Positions 50,969 to 60,242 of a stretch of DNA of 64,000 nucleotides are shown in pieces (within the stretch, counting starts at the first letter, position 1; each line of letters opens with the position of its first letter). Under the pieces are notes generated by a model, which worked only from the letters and a program-made list of their open reading frames with translations, had not been told where the DNA came from and made no database searches. Location: NCBI RefSeq assembly GCF_003056055.1, contig NZ_PYFP01000006.1:1-64000 (forward strand), written 5' to 3'. The position numbers and the translations under genes were made by a program. Source of the stretch: Glaciimonas sp. PCH181. GTDB lineage: Bacteria; Pseudomonadota; Gammaproteobacteria; Burkholderiales; Burkholderiaceae_D.

Positions 50969-51335
50969 ATAGTAGTAAGAGGGACATCGCAGTGTAGATA
51001 AGCCAAGCCCTTTTTTATGGGCGCACTGATTAGCCTACGATTTTTCAGTGCGCCCTGTTTCGATTCTCTGTATTTATAAATACGAAGCGGGTTGGCAAAA
51101 AGGTTTAGTGACTCTCCGTTGTTACGACATGTCCTTGCTGTTTTATCGCGTTGAACGCGCTTTGCCAGATACAATCACGGATTGTTTCTTATTATCCTAG
51201 GCTGCAACGTTGGGTTTTGCAGACAAAAACCTCCCTTCCCACGTAAATCCTATCCATGGCACCATCATTGCACCATCCCAATCCGGTCTAGCCGGTAATC
51301 TGGCAAAATGCTGTCTTTAAGTACTGCTATACGCC
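50969..51335. other. Intergenic region with one strong hairpin
   Basis: 367 bases between ilvA and queF. At 51019-51055 GGGCGCACTG pairs perfectly with CAGTGCGCCC over 17 nt; it may end ilvA transcription, though only TGTTT follows. No ORF with a ribosome binding site and no preQ1-like riboswitch was seen. Confidence 0.5.
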
Positions 51336-52172
51336 ATGACCGCTCCCAATACGCCAGAATTCTCGCCATTAGGCAAACCCGCCGCTTATAAAGCGGAATA
51401 CGATCCGACACTGTTGTTTCCTATCGCGCGGCAAGGTAAACGGGAAGAAATCGGCATTCACGGCACATTGCCGTTTTTTGGCGTCGATATCTGGAATGCT
51501 TACGAAGTCTCCTGGCTCAATCTCCGTGGCAAACCACAAGTCGCCATCGCTACGATCACAGCCCCGGCCGACTCCCCGAATATTATCGAATCGAAGTCGT
51601 TCAAGTTGTATCTAAACTCGTTCAATCAAACTAAATTGGCCGATACCGAGGCACTTTTGGCGTTATTACGCACGGATCTGTCGCTTGGCTTTGGTGCGAC
51701 GGTGCAGGTTATATTGACTACCGCTGACATGTTTTCGCGTCAGGTCATCAAGGAGCCGCAAGGTTTGCTGTTGGATCGTCTGGATATCGAAGTCACTGAC
51801 TATCAGCCGATGCCAACCCTATTGAAAACCGACCGGCATGCTGTGCCGGTGGATGAAACGCTAGTATCACACTTGCTTAAATCAAATTGCCTGGTAACCG
51901 GCCAACCGGATTGGGGCAGCGTACAGATTCACTATATCGGCACGCCTATTGATCAAGAAGGTTTACTTAAGTATTTGATCAGTTTTCGTGACCATAACGA
52001 ATTCCATGAGCAATGCGTTGAACGCATTTTCATGGATATCATGCAACACTGCGCCCCGCAAAAGCTTTCGGTCTATGCGCGTTATACCCGTCGAGGCGGA
52101 TTAGACATCAATCCGTGGCGCTGCAACTTTTCTGGACCACCGCCGTCCAATCTGCGTCAAGCGCGTCAATAA
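51336..52172 (+). CDS. queF: NADPH-dependent preQ0 reductase
   Basis: A 278-residue type II QueF (long form) reducing the nitrile of 7-cyano-7-deazaguanine to the amine of preQ1, for queuosine in tRNA. It has the N-terminal half [21 protein letters not shown] and [16 protein letters not shown]. The C-terminal T-fold half has the catalytic Cys in [17 protein letters not shown], and the QueF signature [15 protein letters not shown], with [16 protein letters not shown] at the end. Isolated from other queuosine genes. Confidence 0.96.
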   Translation: MTAPNTPEFSPLGKPAAYKAEYDPTLLFPIARQGKREEIGIHGTLPFFGVDIWNAYEVSWLNLRGKPQVAIATITAPADSPNIIESKSFKLYLNSFNQTKLADTEALLALLRTDLSLGFGATVQVILTTADMFSRQVIKEPQGLLLDRLDIEVTDYQPMPTLLKTDRHAVPVDETLVSHLLKSNCLVTGQPDWGSVQIHYIGTPIDQEGLLKYLISFRDHNEFHEQCVERIFMDIMQHCAPQKLSVYARYTRRGGLDINPWRCNFSGPPPSNLRQARQ

Positions 52173-52325
52173 CACCTATTGGCGCGCAGTTTTTTTGCCA
52201 AAATAGTTATAAAAAAACATTTTCCGCACCGGTTCGGTTTGCGCGAGCGCGCACGCCTGCCAGCTGGCATTTGCCGCGCGAAAACATTATTTTTTAACAT
52301 TCCCTATACGTCTTACGAGTCCGAT

Positions 52326-52934
52326 ATGCCCCGAAAATTTCTTTCATCCTGCCTGGCAGCCCTTACCACTTTTCTGTTGCTGTCGACAGCGTATGCGCAA
52401 GAAACTACTACTGAACCAGCCAGCACGAACAGCACTACCGGCAGCGTCGGCTGGTGGCAACAAACAAAAGACCGGCTCGGCAATATCGCCGACAATGGCG
52501 CTGAAGAAGTCTATCTTTCCGGTTATGCCTATCATGGCCGCAATACTTACACACCAGAGCGCATTAGAGAACTAAACGAGAAGGCTTGGGGTATCGGCGG
52601 CGGGCGTACCTTCCGAAACGCTGATGGAAACGACGAATCACTCTATTTTTTCGGCATCCGCGATTCCCATTTCAAACCGCAATTGATGGCTGGCTACGCT
52701 TACGAATGGGTCTTTAATGTCCCTAAAACGCCGCTTGAAGTCAGCGCTGGTTACACCGCCATGCTGGTGAGCCGTCAGGATTACTTCGGCGGATTTCCAT
52801 TTCCACTACCTTTGCCTCTGGCTGGCATCGGAACAAAAAAAGCTAAATTGATGGTGTCTTACGTGCCGCGCCTTTCAGGAAACAAAGGTAACGGTGACGT
52901 TTTGCTGATATTTGCACGCTTCCAAGTTCAATAG
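52326..52934 (+). CDS. pagP: Lipid A palmitoyltransferase PagP
   Basis: A 202-residue outer-membrane enzyme moving a palmitate chain to lipid A. Signal peptide about 1-24 (LAALTTFLLLSTAYA); the start is MPRKFLSS at 52326. The beta-barrel body matches PagP: YLSGYAYHGRNTYTPERI with the active-site His, ELNEKAWGIGGGRTF, LYFFGIRDSHFKPQLMAGYAYEW with the Asp-Ser pair, and a C-terminal Phe-rich strand ending FARFQVQ. The conserved sites suggest it is active. In many bacteria PagP is induced under cation limitation; no PhoP box was identified. Confidence 0.88.
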   Translation: MPRKFLSSCLAALTTFLLLSTAYAQETTTEPASTNSTTGSVGWWQQTKDRLGNIADNGAEEVYLSGYAYHGRNTYTPERIRELNEKAWGIGGGRTFRNADGNDESLYFFGIRDSHFKPQLMAGYAYEWVFNVPKTPLEVSAGYTAMLVSRQDYFGGFPFPLPLPLAGIGTKKAKLMVSYVPRLSGNKGNGDVLLIFARFQVQ

Positions 52935-53142
52935 AGCGCAGGCCTATCGTTACTTAGCCATTTTGCAATAACTAATCCGTCGAAGTTTGGCTCGGTCCAT
53001 CAGGGAATCGCATAAAATAAACGAAATAATCCCCTATTTCGCTGCGATTCTGCGCAGCAGGCAGACTCTTGAGTGCTAGGCACCAAATTCAGGCCTATAA
53101 TTCTGCTCAAGATCCCTATGATGCAAAAAACCACTTCGTAAA

Positions 53143-53619
53143 ATGACTAATCTTGCAAAAATCCTGCCAGCACAAAATATCGTGCTGGATTTGGAAGTTT
53201 CCAGTAAAAAACGTGCCTTCGAGCAAGCTGGACTAATTTTCGAAAACAACTGCGGCATTGCCCGTTCCACCGTTTCCGATAACCTGTTTGCACGTGAGCG
53301 CCTGGGGTCTACCGGCCTTGGTCACGGCGTCGCCGTACCGCACGGGCGGGTTAAAGGTTTAAAGGCGCCGCTAGCAGCTTTTGTTCGACTGGCACAGCCG
53401 ATTCCGTTTGAATCGCCGGATGGCGAACCGGTTAGTTTGCTGGTATTTTTGCTAGTCCCGGACAACGTGACGCAGCATCATTTGGAAATCCTTTCCGAAG
53501 TCGCTGAAATGTTCTCTAGCGATGCTTTCCGCGATATTCTCAATACCGATCCTGAGCCACTTTCAGTACATGCAAGGCTGGTGACATGGCAGCCGATGAA
53601 TACCGAAAATGCATCCTAA
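53143..53619 (+). CDS. ptsN: Nitrogen-PTS enzyme IIA
   Basis: A 158-residue EIIA-Ntr. The phosphorylated His67 is in GLGHGVAVPHGRV. The N-terminal segment ILPAQNIVLDLEVSSKKRAFEQA and the later SLLVFLLVPDNVTQHHLEILSEVAEMF are family marks. It takes phosphate from NPr and regulates carbon, nitrogen or potassium balance by binding target proteins. In many proteobacteria it follows rpoN and hpf; here it is preceded by pagP and queF. It is about 100 bp before hprK. Confidence 0.95.
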   Translation: MTNLAKILPAQNIVLDLEVSSKKRAFEQAGLIFENNCGIARSTVSDNLFARERLGSTGLGHGVAVPHGRVKGLKAPLAAFVRLAQPIPFESPDGEPVSLLVFLLVPDNVTQHHLEILSEVAEMFSSDAFRDILNTDPEPLSVHARLVTWQPMNTENAS

Positions 53620-53722
53620 AATACGGCAAAATACGCCATAATCGATTAGCCCAAAAAGTCTGGGATGACATTTCGACTCACTTAGCGATTAGCGACTAGC
53701 AGAACGCACCTCGACCTTTCTT

Positions 53723-54673
53723 ATGCCCTCAAGCACTCCGCTCTCCATTCAACAACTCTACGAAGACAATCGCGAATCGTTGCAGCTAGGCTGGTTTGCC
53801 GGCTTCCCCGGTGGCGAGCGATTGATTTCGGGTGATGCGGCATCCGCTGCTGATCAGGTCGGCCATCTGAATTTGATCCATCCCGGACGAATTCAAGTGT
53901 TTGGACATCAAGAAACCCAATACTACAAACGCCTGTCCGAAACCTCGCGGGCCTATCAAACCTCAGAATTAGTGGCTGGCGTGCCGCCCGCATTTATCAT
54001 CGCGCAAGGATTGGCAACGCCGCCCGATATTCTGGAAGTCTGCGACGAAAAAAATATTCCTTTATTTTCGACGCCGTTGCCCGCAGCGCAAGTGATCGAT
54101 TATCTGCGTGTATATCTGTCCAAGAAACTGGCGCAGCGTATTACGATGCACGGCGTTTTCATGGACGTGCTTGGCGTCGGCGTCCTGATCACTGGCGAAT
54201 CCGGTCTGGGTAAAAGCGAACTAGGATTGGAACTGATCTCGCGTAGTCATGGTTTAGTCGCCGATGATGCCGTCGAATTTGCAAGAATTGCGCCCAACAT
54301 GATCGAGGGACGCTGCCCGCCGCTGCTGCAGAATTTGTTAGAAGTACGCGGCCTTGGCTTGCTTGATATCAAAACCATCTTCGGCGAAACTGCGGTCCGT
54401 CGCAAAATGCGCCTGAAACTGATCGTGCATTTGGTACGCCGCGCAACACTCGAAGAAAACTACGAACGTCTGCCGCTCGATGCCCACTACGATGATGTGC
54501 TGGGCTTACCTGTTCGCAAAGTGATCATTCCTGTCGCAGCCGGTCGCAATATCGCGGTATTGCTCGAAGCAGCGGTGCGCAACACTATTCTGCAATTACG
54601 CGGGATTGATACCCTCAAAGACTTCATTGCGCGTCAGCGCGCAGTGATGGATAGCGAGAGCGATATCTACTAA
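53723..54673 (+). CDS. hprK: HPr kinase/phosphorylase
   Basis: A 316-residue bifunctional enzyme that phosphorylates or dephosphorylates HPr on serine. The N-terminal domain is about 1-130; the catalytic domain has the P-loop GESGLGKS (158-165), the catalytic His143 in TMHGVF, and the HprK signature [16 protein letters not shown]. Its presence with ptsN and rapZ is the usual layout of proteobacteria with an incomplete PTS. It ends the ptsN unit at a terminator. Confidence 0.96.
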   Translation: MPSSTPLSIQQLYEDNRESLQLGWFAGFPGGERLISGDAASAADQVGHLNLIHPGRIQVFGHQETQYYKRLSETSRAYQTSELVAGVPPAFIIAQGLATPPDILEVCDEKNIPLFSTPLPAAQVIDYLRVYLSKKLAQRITMHGVFMDVLGVGVLITGESGLGKSELGLELISRSHGLVADDAVEFARIAPNMIEGRCPPLLQNLLEVRGLGLLDIKTIFGETAVRRKMRLKLIVHLVRRATLEENYERLPLDAHYDDVLGLPVRKVIIPVAAGRNIAVLLEAAVRNTILQLRGIDTLKDFIARQRAVMDSESDIY

Positions 54674-54710
54674 CCGTAGTGCAACAATTGTGCATCTGAC
54701 AGTCATAATA

Positions 54711-54748
54711 AAATGGCCCATCGATAATTTTCGATGGGCCATTTTTTT
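54711..54748 (+). terminator. Terminator after hprK
   Basis: AAATGGCCCATCGA pairs with TCGATGGGCCATTT over 6 nt, ending in T7. Confidence 0.93.
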
Positions 54749-54914
54749 GCAATCCAGATAATAATGGCCTTGTCATTGCTCTGAAATTAATAGACTTTAT
54801 AAGAGAACAATTTTGGGTAATTTAAGCGCGTATTTCGCTAGCAAATAACGGCAATGTTCAGCCAATTTTTTCATAAACCGTACTTCAAAACAACTGTTAC
54901 GGTATGATAAGTCC

Positions 54915-55778
54915 ATGCGCATAATTCTCATCACCGGTATTTCCGGCTCTGGCAAATCAGTCGCCCTGCGCGTTCTTGAGGACGCTGGCTATTTCTGTGT
55001 CGACAATCTGCCGCCGACATTACTCCGCGAACTAGTTGCAACCCGCATCAATGAAGGCGTGCAAATGCTCGCTGTGGCGACCGATGCACGCAGTGCCGAT
55101 TCGTTAGCTGGCTTGCCTTCCGATATTCAAAAGCTCAAAGCAGAAGGTCACGACGTTAAGGTTTTCTTCCTGACGGCGCAGACCGAAGCGCTGATTGCAC
55201 GTTTTTCAGAAACGCGCCGCAGTCATCCGCTGTCGCATCGTCTCCGTCCAGGTCAAAATCCTTCCGACCGTCTGACACTGACTGAATGCATCGTCAATGA
55301 ACGTGAGTTGCTGGTGGAGATTGAGGGCCTCGGTCATATCATCGACACCTCCGATTTAAGCACCAACAAACTCCGCAGCTGGATCAAAGGTCTGGTCGAT
55401 ACCGAACATGCACCGCTGACGTTGTTGTTCGAATCATTCGCTTTCAAACATGGCGTGCCGCTGGATGCCGATCTGGTATTCGATGTTCGCGTGCTACCTA
55501 ACCCGCATTACGATCCGGTGCTACGGCCACTGAATGGTCGCGATCAACCGGTCATCGCATTTCTCGACGAACTGCCGATGGTCGCGGAATTGCTCAACGA
55601 TATCACCGACTTTATTACCAAATGGTTGCCTTCATTTAAAAAGGACAATCGTAGTTATTTAACCGTTGCCATCGGTTGTACAGGCGGTCAGCACCGTTCG
55701 GTCTACATGGTCGAACATTTAGCAAAGCATTTTGAAACTAGCGAGCGTGTCGTGCGCCGCCATCGCCAACTAAGTTAG
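54915..55778 (+). CDS. rapZ: RNase adapter protein RapZ
   Basis: A 287-residue nucleotide-binding protein. The N-terminal P-loop domain has GISGSGKS (8-15) with [11 protein letters not shown]; the C-terminal domain ends with [21 protein letters not shown] and [24 protein letters not shown]. In E. coli it presents the GlmZ sRNA to RNase E and so tunes amino-sugar synthesis; in other bacteria its RNA targets are unknown. It is separated from hprK by a terminator, so it has its own promoter in 54749-54914. Confidence 0.95.
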   Translation: MRIILITGISGSGKSVALRVLEDAGYFCVDNLPPTLLRELVATRINEGVQMLAVATDARSADSLAGLPSDIQKLKAEGHDVKVFFLTAQTEALIARFSETRRSHPLSHRLRPGQNPSDRLTLTECIVNERELLVEIEGLGHIIDTSDLSTNKLRSWIKGLVDTEHAPLTLLFESFAFKHGVPLDADLVFDVRVLPNPHYDPVLRPLNGRDQPVIAFLDELPMVAELLNDITDFITKWLPSFKKDNRSYLTVAIGCTGGQHRSVYMVEHLAKHFETSERVVRRHRQLS

Positions 55779-55782
55779 ACGG

Positions 55783-55810
55783 CAGTCTGCTTTCCAAAGG
55801 TGGCAGACTG
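55783..55810. terminator. Hairpin between convergent rapZ and mutY
   Basis: CAGTCTGC pairs with GCAGACTG over 12 nt in the 54-bp gap; probably a shared terminator, but with no T run. Confidence 0.5.
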
Positions 55811-55832
55811 AATGTCAAAACTTCAAACAAAC

Positions 55833-57008
55833 TCAAGCAAAAAGATCAGATTGGCGAAACACCGCCAACAATAACTTTTTAACCGGCGCGGGTAATGGTG
55901 CATCAGCCAATTTGTCCGCCGCATACCAGACGTGCGACGACTGCGCCGCCATATGCAAGCGACGCTCAAGCTTGATTTCAAACGGCGAAATATGTAGTTT
56001 GAAATGCGTGAAGACGTGCATGAACGACTGCAACGGTTCGCACGACGCGACGGCCCCAAACGGTGCCGTTACCCGCATCACGGATGACGTAATATCCTCC
56101 GTCATATCGAACTCCGGCAACGACAATAATCCACCCCAAATACCGCTATCAGGACGCTGCTCCAACAGTACTTGCTGACCATCTACGATCACCACCATTC
56201 CGGTTTGTTTTTCTGGAATCGCTTTCTTAGGCTTACGCACTGGCAACTCTGCTACACGATCAGTCGCTAATGCGACGCAACGCTGTGCCAGCGGACAGGT
56301 TGTGCAAGACGGCTTGCTGCGCGTACAAAGCGTCGCCCCTAAATCCATCAATCCTTGCGTATACGATTCAACGCCCTGCTCTGGTAACAACGCCACTGCA
56401 CGCCGCCACATCGGCTCTTCAATTTGTTTGGCACCGGGATAGCCGTCGATACCAAATACGCGCGCGAACACGCGCTTGACATTGCCATCCAAAATCGCCG
56501 CACGCACGCCATACGAAAATGCCGCAACGGCGGCAGCGGTCGAGCGTCCGATGCCGGGCAAATCTTCGAGTAACAGCGGATCATGCGGAAATACGCCGCC
56601 ATACTCCGCCACCACGCGCTGAGCACAACGATGCAGATTGCGGGCGCGGGTGTAATAACCCAGCCCGGCCCAATGCGCCATCACGTCTTCGCTGGGTGCG
56701 GCGGCCAGGCTTTGCACGTCTGGAAACCGCGACATAAATTTTTGATAGTAAGGAATAACCGCTGCCACCTGCGTCTGCTGCAGCATAATTTCAGAGAGCC
56801 AGACACGATAGGGATCGCGCGTATTTTGCCAAGGCAAAGCGTGTCTGCCATGCTGCTTCTGCCAGCGGATCACCGCATCTGAAAATGTCGGATCGACAAA
56901 CAATTGCGCGGCATTATTTTGCGCTGATGCGGCAGCCACACCAGCAGGATTAATCTTATCGCCAATCGCGGCGATACCAGCAACTTCTGTATTGAATACA
57001 CGTTTCAT
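55833..57008 (-). CDS. mutY: A/G-specific adenine DNA glycosylase
   Basis: A 391-residue repair enzyme removing adenine mispaired with 8-oxoguanine. Marks: LPWQNTRDPYRVWLSEIMLQQTQV with the catalytic Glu, the helix-hairpin-helix LPGIGRSTAAAVAAFSYG, AILDGNVKRVFAR with the catalytic Asp, and the 4Fe-4S site C-x6-C-x2-C-x5-C in CTRSKPSCTTCPLAQRC. A C-terminal MutT-like domain recognises 8-oxoG. It has about 40 extra N-terminal residues before FSDAVIRWQ, where E. coli MutY begins. Its ATG directly follows the TAA of the dynamin gene. Confidence 0.95.
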   Translation of the reverse strand: MKRVFNTEVAGIAAIGDKINPAGVAAASAQNNAAQLFVDPTFSDAVIRWQKQHGRHALPWQNTRDPYRVWLSEIMLQQTQVAAVIPYYQKFMSRFPDVQSLAAAPSEDVMAHWAGLGYYTRARNLHRCAQRVVAEYGGVFPHDPLLLEDLPGIGRSTAAAVAAFSYGVRAAILDGNVKRVFARVFGIDGYPGAKQIEEPMWRRAVALLPEQGVESYTQGLMDLGATLCTRSKPSCTTCPLAQRCVALATDRVAELPVRKPKKAIPEKQTGMVVIVDGQQVLLEQRPDSGIWGGLLSLPEFDMTEDITSSVMRVTAPFGAVASCEPLQSFMHVFTHFKLHISPFEIKLERRLHMAAQSSHVWYAADKLADAPLPAPVKKLLLAVFRQSDLFA

Positions 57009-58964
57009 TTATGCAGCTACTCTCAACAATGCCAACTTGGGTCCGAGCGCCGCTATCAGCGCTTCTTCATGGATATTCAGCATATCTTTTTGGGCTTCCA
57101 GCGCAGCGTATAAGTGTTCCATAGAGGCAATTTTCTCTTCCAGACTGCCGACCGCTTCGTGCACACGTTCAATCGCTTCCAGCCGCTGCTTAAGTTGCAA
57201 TTTGTGCACGCGACATTGCTCTTCCAGCGGTGCCATGACCACTTTCAGCCATGCATCCACATCACGATTGGCTTGCAGAAAACTCATTCTGACGCGGGAT
57301 GCAATGGCATCGAAAAATCGCTCCATCAATACCGCCTGACCCGTTCTGAGTAATGTAATAGCACCGAACTGACGGCGATAAGCGGCTTCGATAAGACTGA
57401 TTTCCTCACGATATTTATCTAACGAAAAAGGCATCGGCGTCGTCAATGCCAATCCATGCTCGGTCGAAAATTTACGGTACATCACCGACATCATTTCTGC
57501 GATTTCATCGGTTTTTTTACCTGAATCAGTCAAATTAGCCTGCGCCTGATCAAAGAAATTTTTTACAGCGGAACGAAAGCCGACGGTAAATTTACTGGTT
57601 TCCATCGCCATCCTTGTCAGGCGAATTTCTTCTTTTAGCATACCCATGCCGAGGGTTTCAAACACACCAAAAGATAAACGCGCAAAGACTGTCCGCGTTC
57701 CCTGCAATTTCAGCAAACTTTGATTAAATTCTTTTTTCTCGATATCGACACGTTTAATCATGTAGCTGATGATTTTTTTATTTTTCCCGCGCAGACTTTT
57801 TAGCTCTTGTAATTGATCTAATGTATTGCGCATGCGGGCAGCCAGATTGGCTTGCTTTGTCAGCATCAATGGATTGATATCGGCAATTAATTGCGCGCAG
57901 ACGATATCGCGTTTCGCGGGAATCAAACCCTGCACCAGCGCATTCTCAAGCGCAGGCAAACGGCTTTTTTCCAGCAATGCTGGCTCCACGTTAATCTTTC
58001 CCACCAACCCTTTTTGCGCTGACACCGGATACACCTGCGCGGGCAATACGCCAAGCGTACGCGCCACTGTCGCCACCTGCTCCGCAATTTGACGCTCGAT
58101 TTCCTCCTCCGAACGCAAGGCATCCCACATGCTGTCAATTTTATTCAGCACCACCATGCGCCCTGCGCCGTTACCGATATGATGGCGCCAGATATCGATG
58201 TCGCTTTTGGTCACGCCAGTATCGGCGGCCAGCACAAACAAAACTGCATGCGCATTCGGAATCAAATTCAGTGTCAGTTCAGGCTCGGTGCCGATCGCAT
58301 TCAATCCCGGCGTATCGATGATCACCAAACCCTGCTTTAGCAAAGGATGCGGGAAGTTAACGATGGCATGACGCCATTGTGAGATTTGCACACGCCCTTG
58401 CGCATCGCGTGCCAGCACCGTATCAGGATCGCATTCGTCATACAGACCGTACAGCGTGGCCTCTTCTACCGATACCCATTTTGTCAGACTGACTTGCTTG
58501 AACGCTTCCAGCATGCCATCCACGGATGAAATATCCAGCGGCAACACGGTCCAGACATGCGGCGGAGCTGCTTTATAGTCGCTGGTCGCCTGCATATCGG
58601 CACGCGTTTCTATCGGCAGCAAGCGGATGCAGGAAGGAAAGGAAGCATCGTATAGCAACTCTGTCGGGCACATCGTCGTGCGACCAGCCGATGATGGCAG
58701 AATCCGCTGCCCATAGGCGGCAAAAAATATCGCATTAATCAACTCTGATTTACCACGCGAAAACTCGGCAATAAACGCTATCGATAATTTATCGTCTGCC
58801 AGTCGCTGCAATGCTCGGGCAATGCGCTGATCGCTTACGCTATCCTCTAAATTTGCACCGACAATCCAGGTCTGATAGCGTGTTAGGGCATTGGCTACAG
58901 CCGTTCGCCAATCGCTATATTCCTGAAATTCCTGAATAAGATTACTCACCTGCCCAACTCCCAT
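57009..58964 (-). CDS. Dynamin-like GTPase
   Basis: A 651-residue protein of the bacterial dynamin-like family. The P-loop reads AEFSRGKSELINA (66-78), with Ala in place of the first Gly. The switch G2 Thr pair is in SSAGRTTMCPTEL, the G3 is VIIDTPGLNAIG and the G4 is VVLNKIDSMWD. The rest is helical with coiled coils (about 345-640), as in dynamin-like proteins that remodel membranes. The role in this organism is unknown. The TAA/ATG contact with mutY suggests one transcript. Confidence 0.88.
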   Translation of the reverse strand: MGVGQVSNLIQEFQEYSDWRTAVANALTRYQTWIVGANLEDSVSDQRIARALQRLADDKLSIAFIAEFSRGKSELINAIFFAAYGQRILPSSAGRTTMCPTELLYDASFPSCIRLLPIETRADMQATSDYKAAPPHVWTVLPLDISSVDGMLEAFKQVSLTKWVSVEEATLYGLYDECDPDTVLARDAQGRVQISQWRHAIVNFPHPLLKQGLVIIDTPGLNAIGTEPELTLNLIPNAHAVLFVLAADTGVTKSDIDIWRHHIGNGAGRMVVLNKIDSMWDALRSEEEIERQIAEQVATVARTLGVLPAQVYPVSAQKGLVGKINVEPALLEKSRLPALENALVQGLIPAKRDIVCAQLIADINPLMLTKQANLAARMRNTLDQLQELKSLRGKNKKIISYMIKRVDIEKKEFNQSLLKLQGTRTVFARLSFGVFETLGMGMLKEEIRLTRMAMETSKFTVGFRSAVKNFFDQAQANLTDSGKKTDEIAEMMSVMYRKFSTEHGLALTTPMPFSLDKYREEISLIEAAYRRQFGAITLLRTGQAVLMERFFDAIASRVRMSFLQANRDVDAWLKVVMAPLEEQCRVHKLQLKQRLEAIERVHEAVGSLEEKIASMEHLYAALEAQKDMLNIHEEALIAALGPKLALLRVAA

Positions 58965-59013
58965 TGGTTGAATCCGTTACTGCTGCAATTGCCATCCCAC
59001 TTTACTGATTACC

Positions 59014-59041
59014 CATTACGCATTACGCATTACGCATTACG
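59014..59041. repeat. Four tandem copies of CATTACG
   Basis: Four exact 7-bp repeats, 28 bp, just 12 bp downstream of mutM. Slippage could change the copy number. Confidence 0.85.
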
Positions 59042-59053
59042 TCTGCAGCGTTA

Positions 59054-59875
59054 TTATTTTTGACAGGTTTTACAGTAAAAAGTGGAGCGCTGCCCCTGCT
59101 TGATCTGCTCTACCAGTGCGCCGCACACACGGCATGGCTGATCGGCACGATCATAAACGAAATAACTCTGCTGGAAGTAGCCGGTGCGCCCGTCGGCACC
59201 GACAAAATCACGCAGGGTGCTGCCGCCCTTTTCGATTGCGCGTGTCAGAATATCGCGAATCGCGCTCGCCAATTTGACATACCGCGCCTTGCCGATCCGA
59301 TGCGCTGCCGTCTTTGGATTAATCCCCGCCTGAAACAGACTTTCACACGCATAAATATTACCGACACCAACCACGATATCGCCAGCCAGCAATACCTGCT
59401 TGATGGGCGCGCTGCGATTGCGCGTTTGTTGATACAAAATCTCGCCCGAGAAAATGTCTTCCAGCGGCTCTAGCCCAAGTTTAGCCAGCAATACGTGCTG
59501 CGCTATCGGTCCGTCTTCGAGAGCGTGCCAGAGTACAGCACCAAAACGTCGGGGATCGGTCATCCGCATTAACTGCTGGCCGACGACCAAATCGAAATGA
59601 TCATGCTTTTTCGGGAGCGTTGCCAACGGCATAATCCGCAAATTTCCAGACATGCCCAAATGGACGATCAATGTGCCATGATCAAAATGGATCAATAAAT
59701 ACTTGCCGCGCCGACCGGTGGCGCGAATAGTCCGGCCGCTTAATTGCGACGATAAATCGGCTGGAAAAGGCCAACGTAGTCCGCTACGACGAAAAACCAC
59801 TTCGGAGACTATTCGGCCTTCGAGATGCGGCGCAACGCCACGTCTTGTTACTTCAACTTCCGGGAGTTCAGGCAT
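59054..59875 (-). CDS. mutM: Formamidopyrimidine-DNA glycosylase
   Basis: A 273-residue repair enzyme removing 8-oxoguanine and ring-opened purines. It starts [14 protein letters not shown] at 59875; after Met removal the N-terminal Pro is the catalytic base and Glu3 assists, so 59905 cannot be the start. The C-terminal zinc finger is [26 protein letters not shown] (CxxC, CxxC). Together with mutY (1.9 kb away, same strand) it forms the GO system against oxidised guanine. Confidence 0.96.
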   Translation of the reverse strand: MPELPEVEVTRRGVAPHLEGRIVSEVVFRRSGLRWPFPADLSSQLSGRTIRATGRRGKYLLIHFDHGTLIVHLGMSGNLRIMPLATLPKKHDHFDLVVGQQLMRMTDPRRFGAVLWHALEDGPIAQHVLLAKLGLEPLEDIFSGEILYQQTRNRSAPIKQVLLAGDIVVGVGNIYACESLFQAGINPKTAAHRIGKARYVKLASAIRDILTRAIEKGGSTLRDFVGADGRTGYFQQSYFVYDRADQPCRVCGALVEQIKQGQRSTFYCKTCQK

Positions 59876-60242
59876 AACGCAAAGGCAGTCAAAAAAGTTG
59901 AACAACTAGGTGATAACACGTCAAACGCAGTGGTGCGTTTAGAACTTGGGCAAATTATTCCAGTAAACCGGTGTTTCTGCGATGGGAACTTGACATACGT
60001 CTATACCCATCACGTGGCCGTTAGCATTAATTTGGGGATAAATTCCGTCTTTCACAGTCTTTTAAGGTCGCTCACAAACAGTTACATCGTATTCCACGAT
60101 ACCGGCAAGCACAGTCGCACATTCCAAGCGCGTTGGGCGTAAAATCAGGATTACGTTAAAAATCCCGGACTCAGCCAAGCTGAGTTCCGTCAGCAATCTT
60201 AGAACAGCCCTATAAATCCGCTTTGCCCATCAGGATAATGCC
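59876..60242. other. Divergent intergenic region
   Basis: 367 bases between mutM and the TPR lipoprotein gene. It must hold both promoters. Only frames without ribosome binding sites are seen, and no RNA gene is recognised. Confidence 0.5.

Noticed and set aside
51181-51335. Possible preQ1 riboswitch ahead of queF
   Set aside because: No preQ1-type pseudoknot sequence could be recognised.
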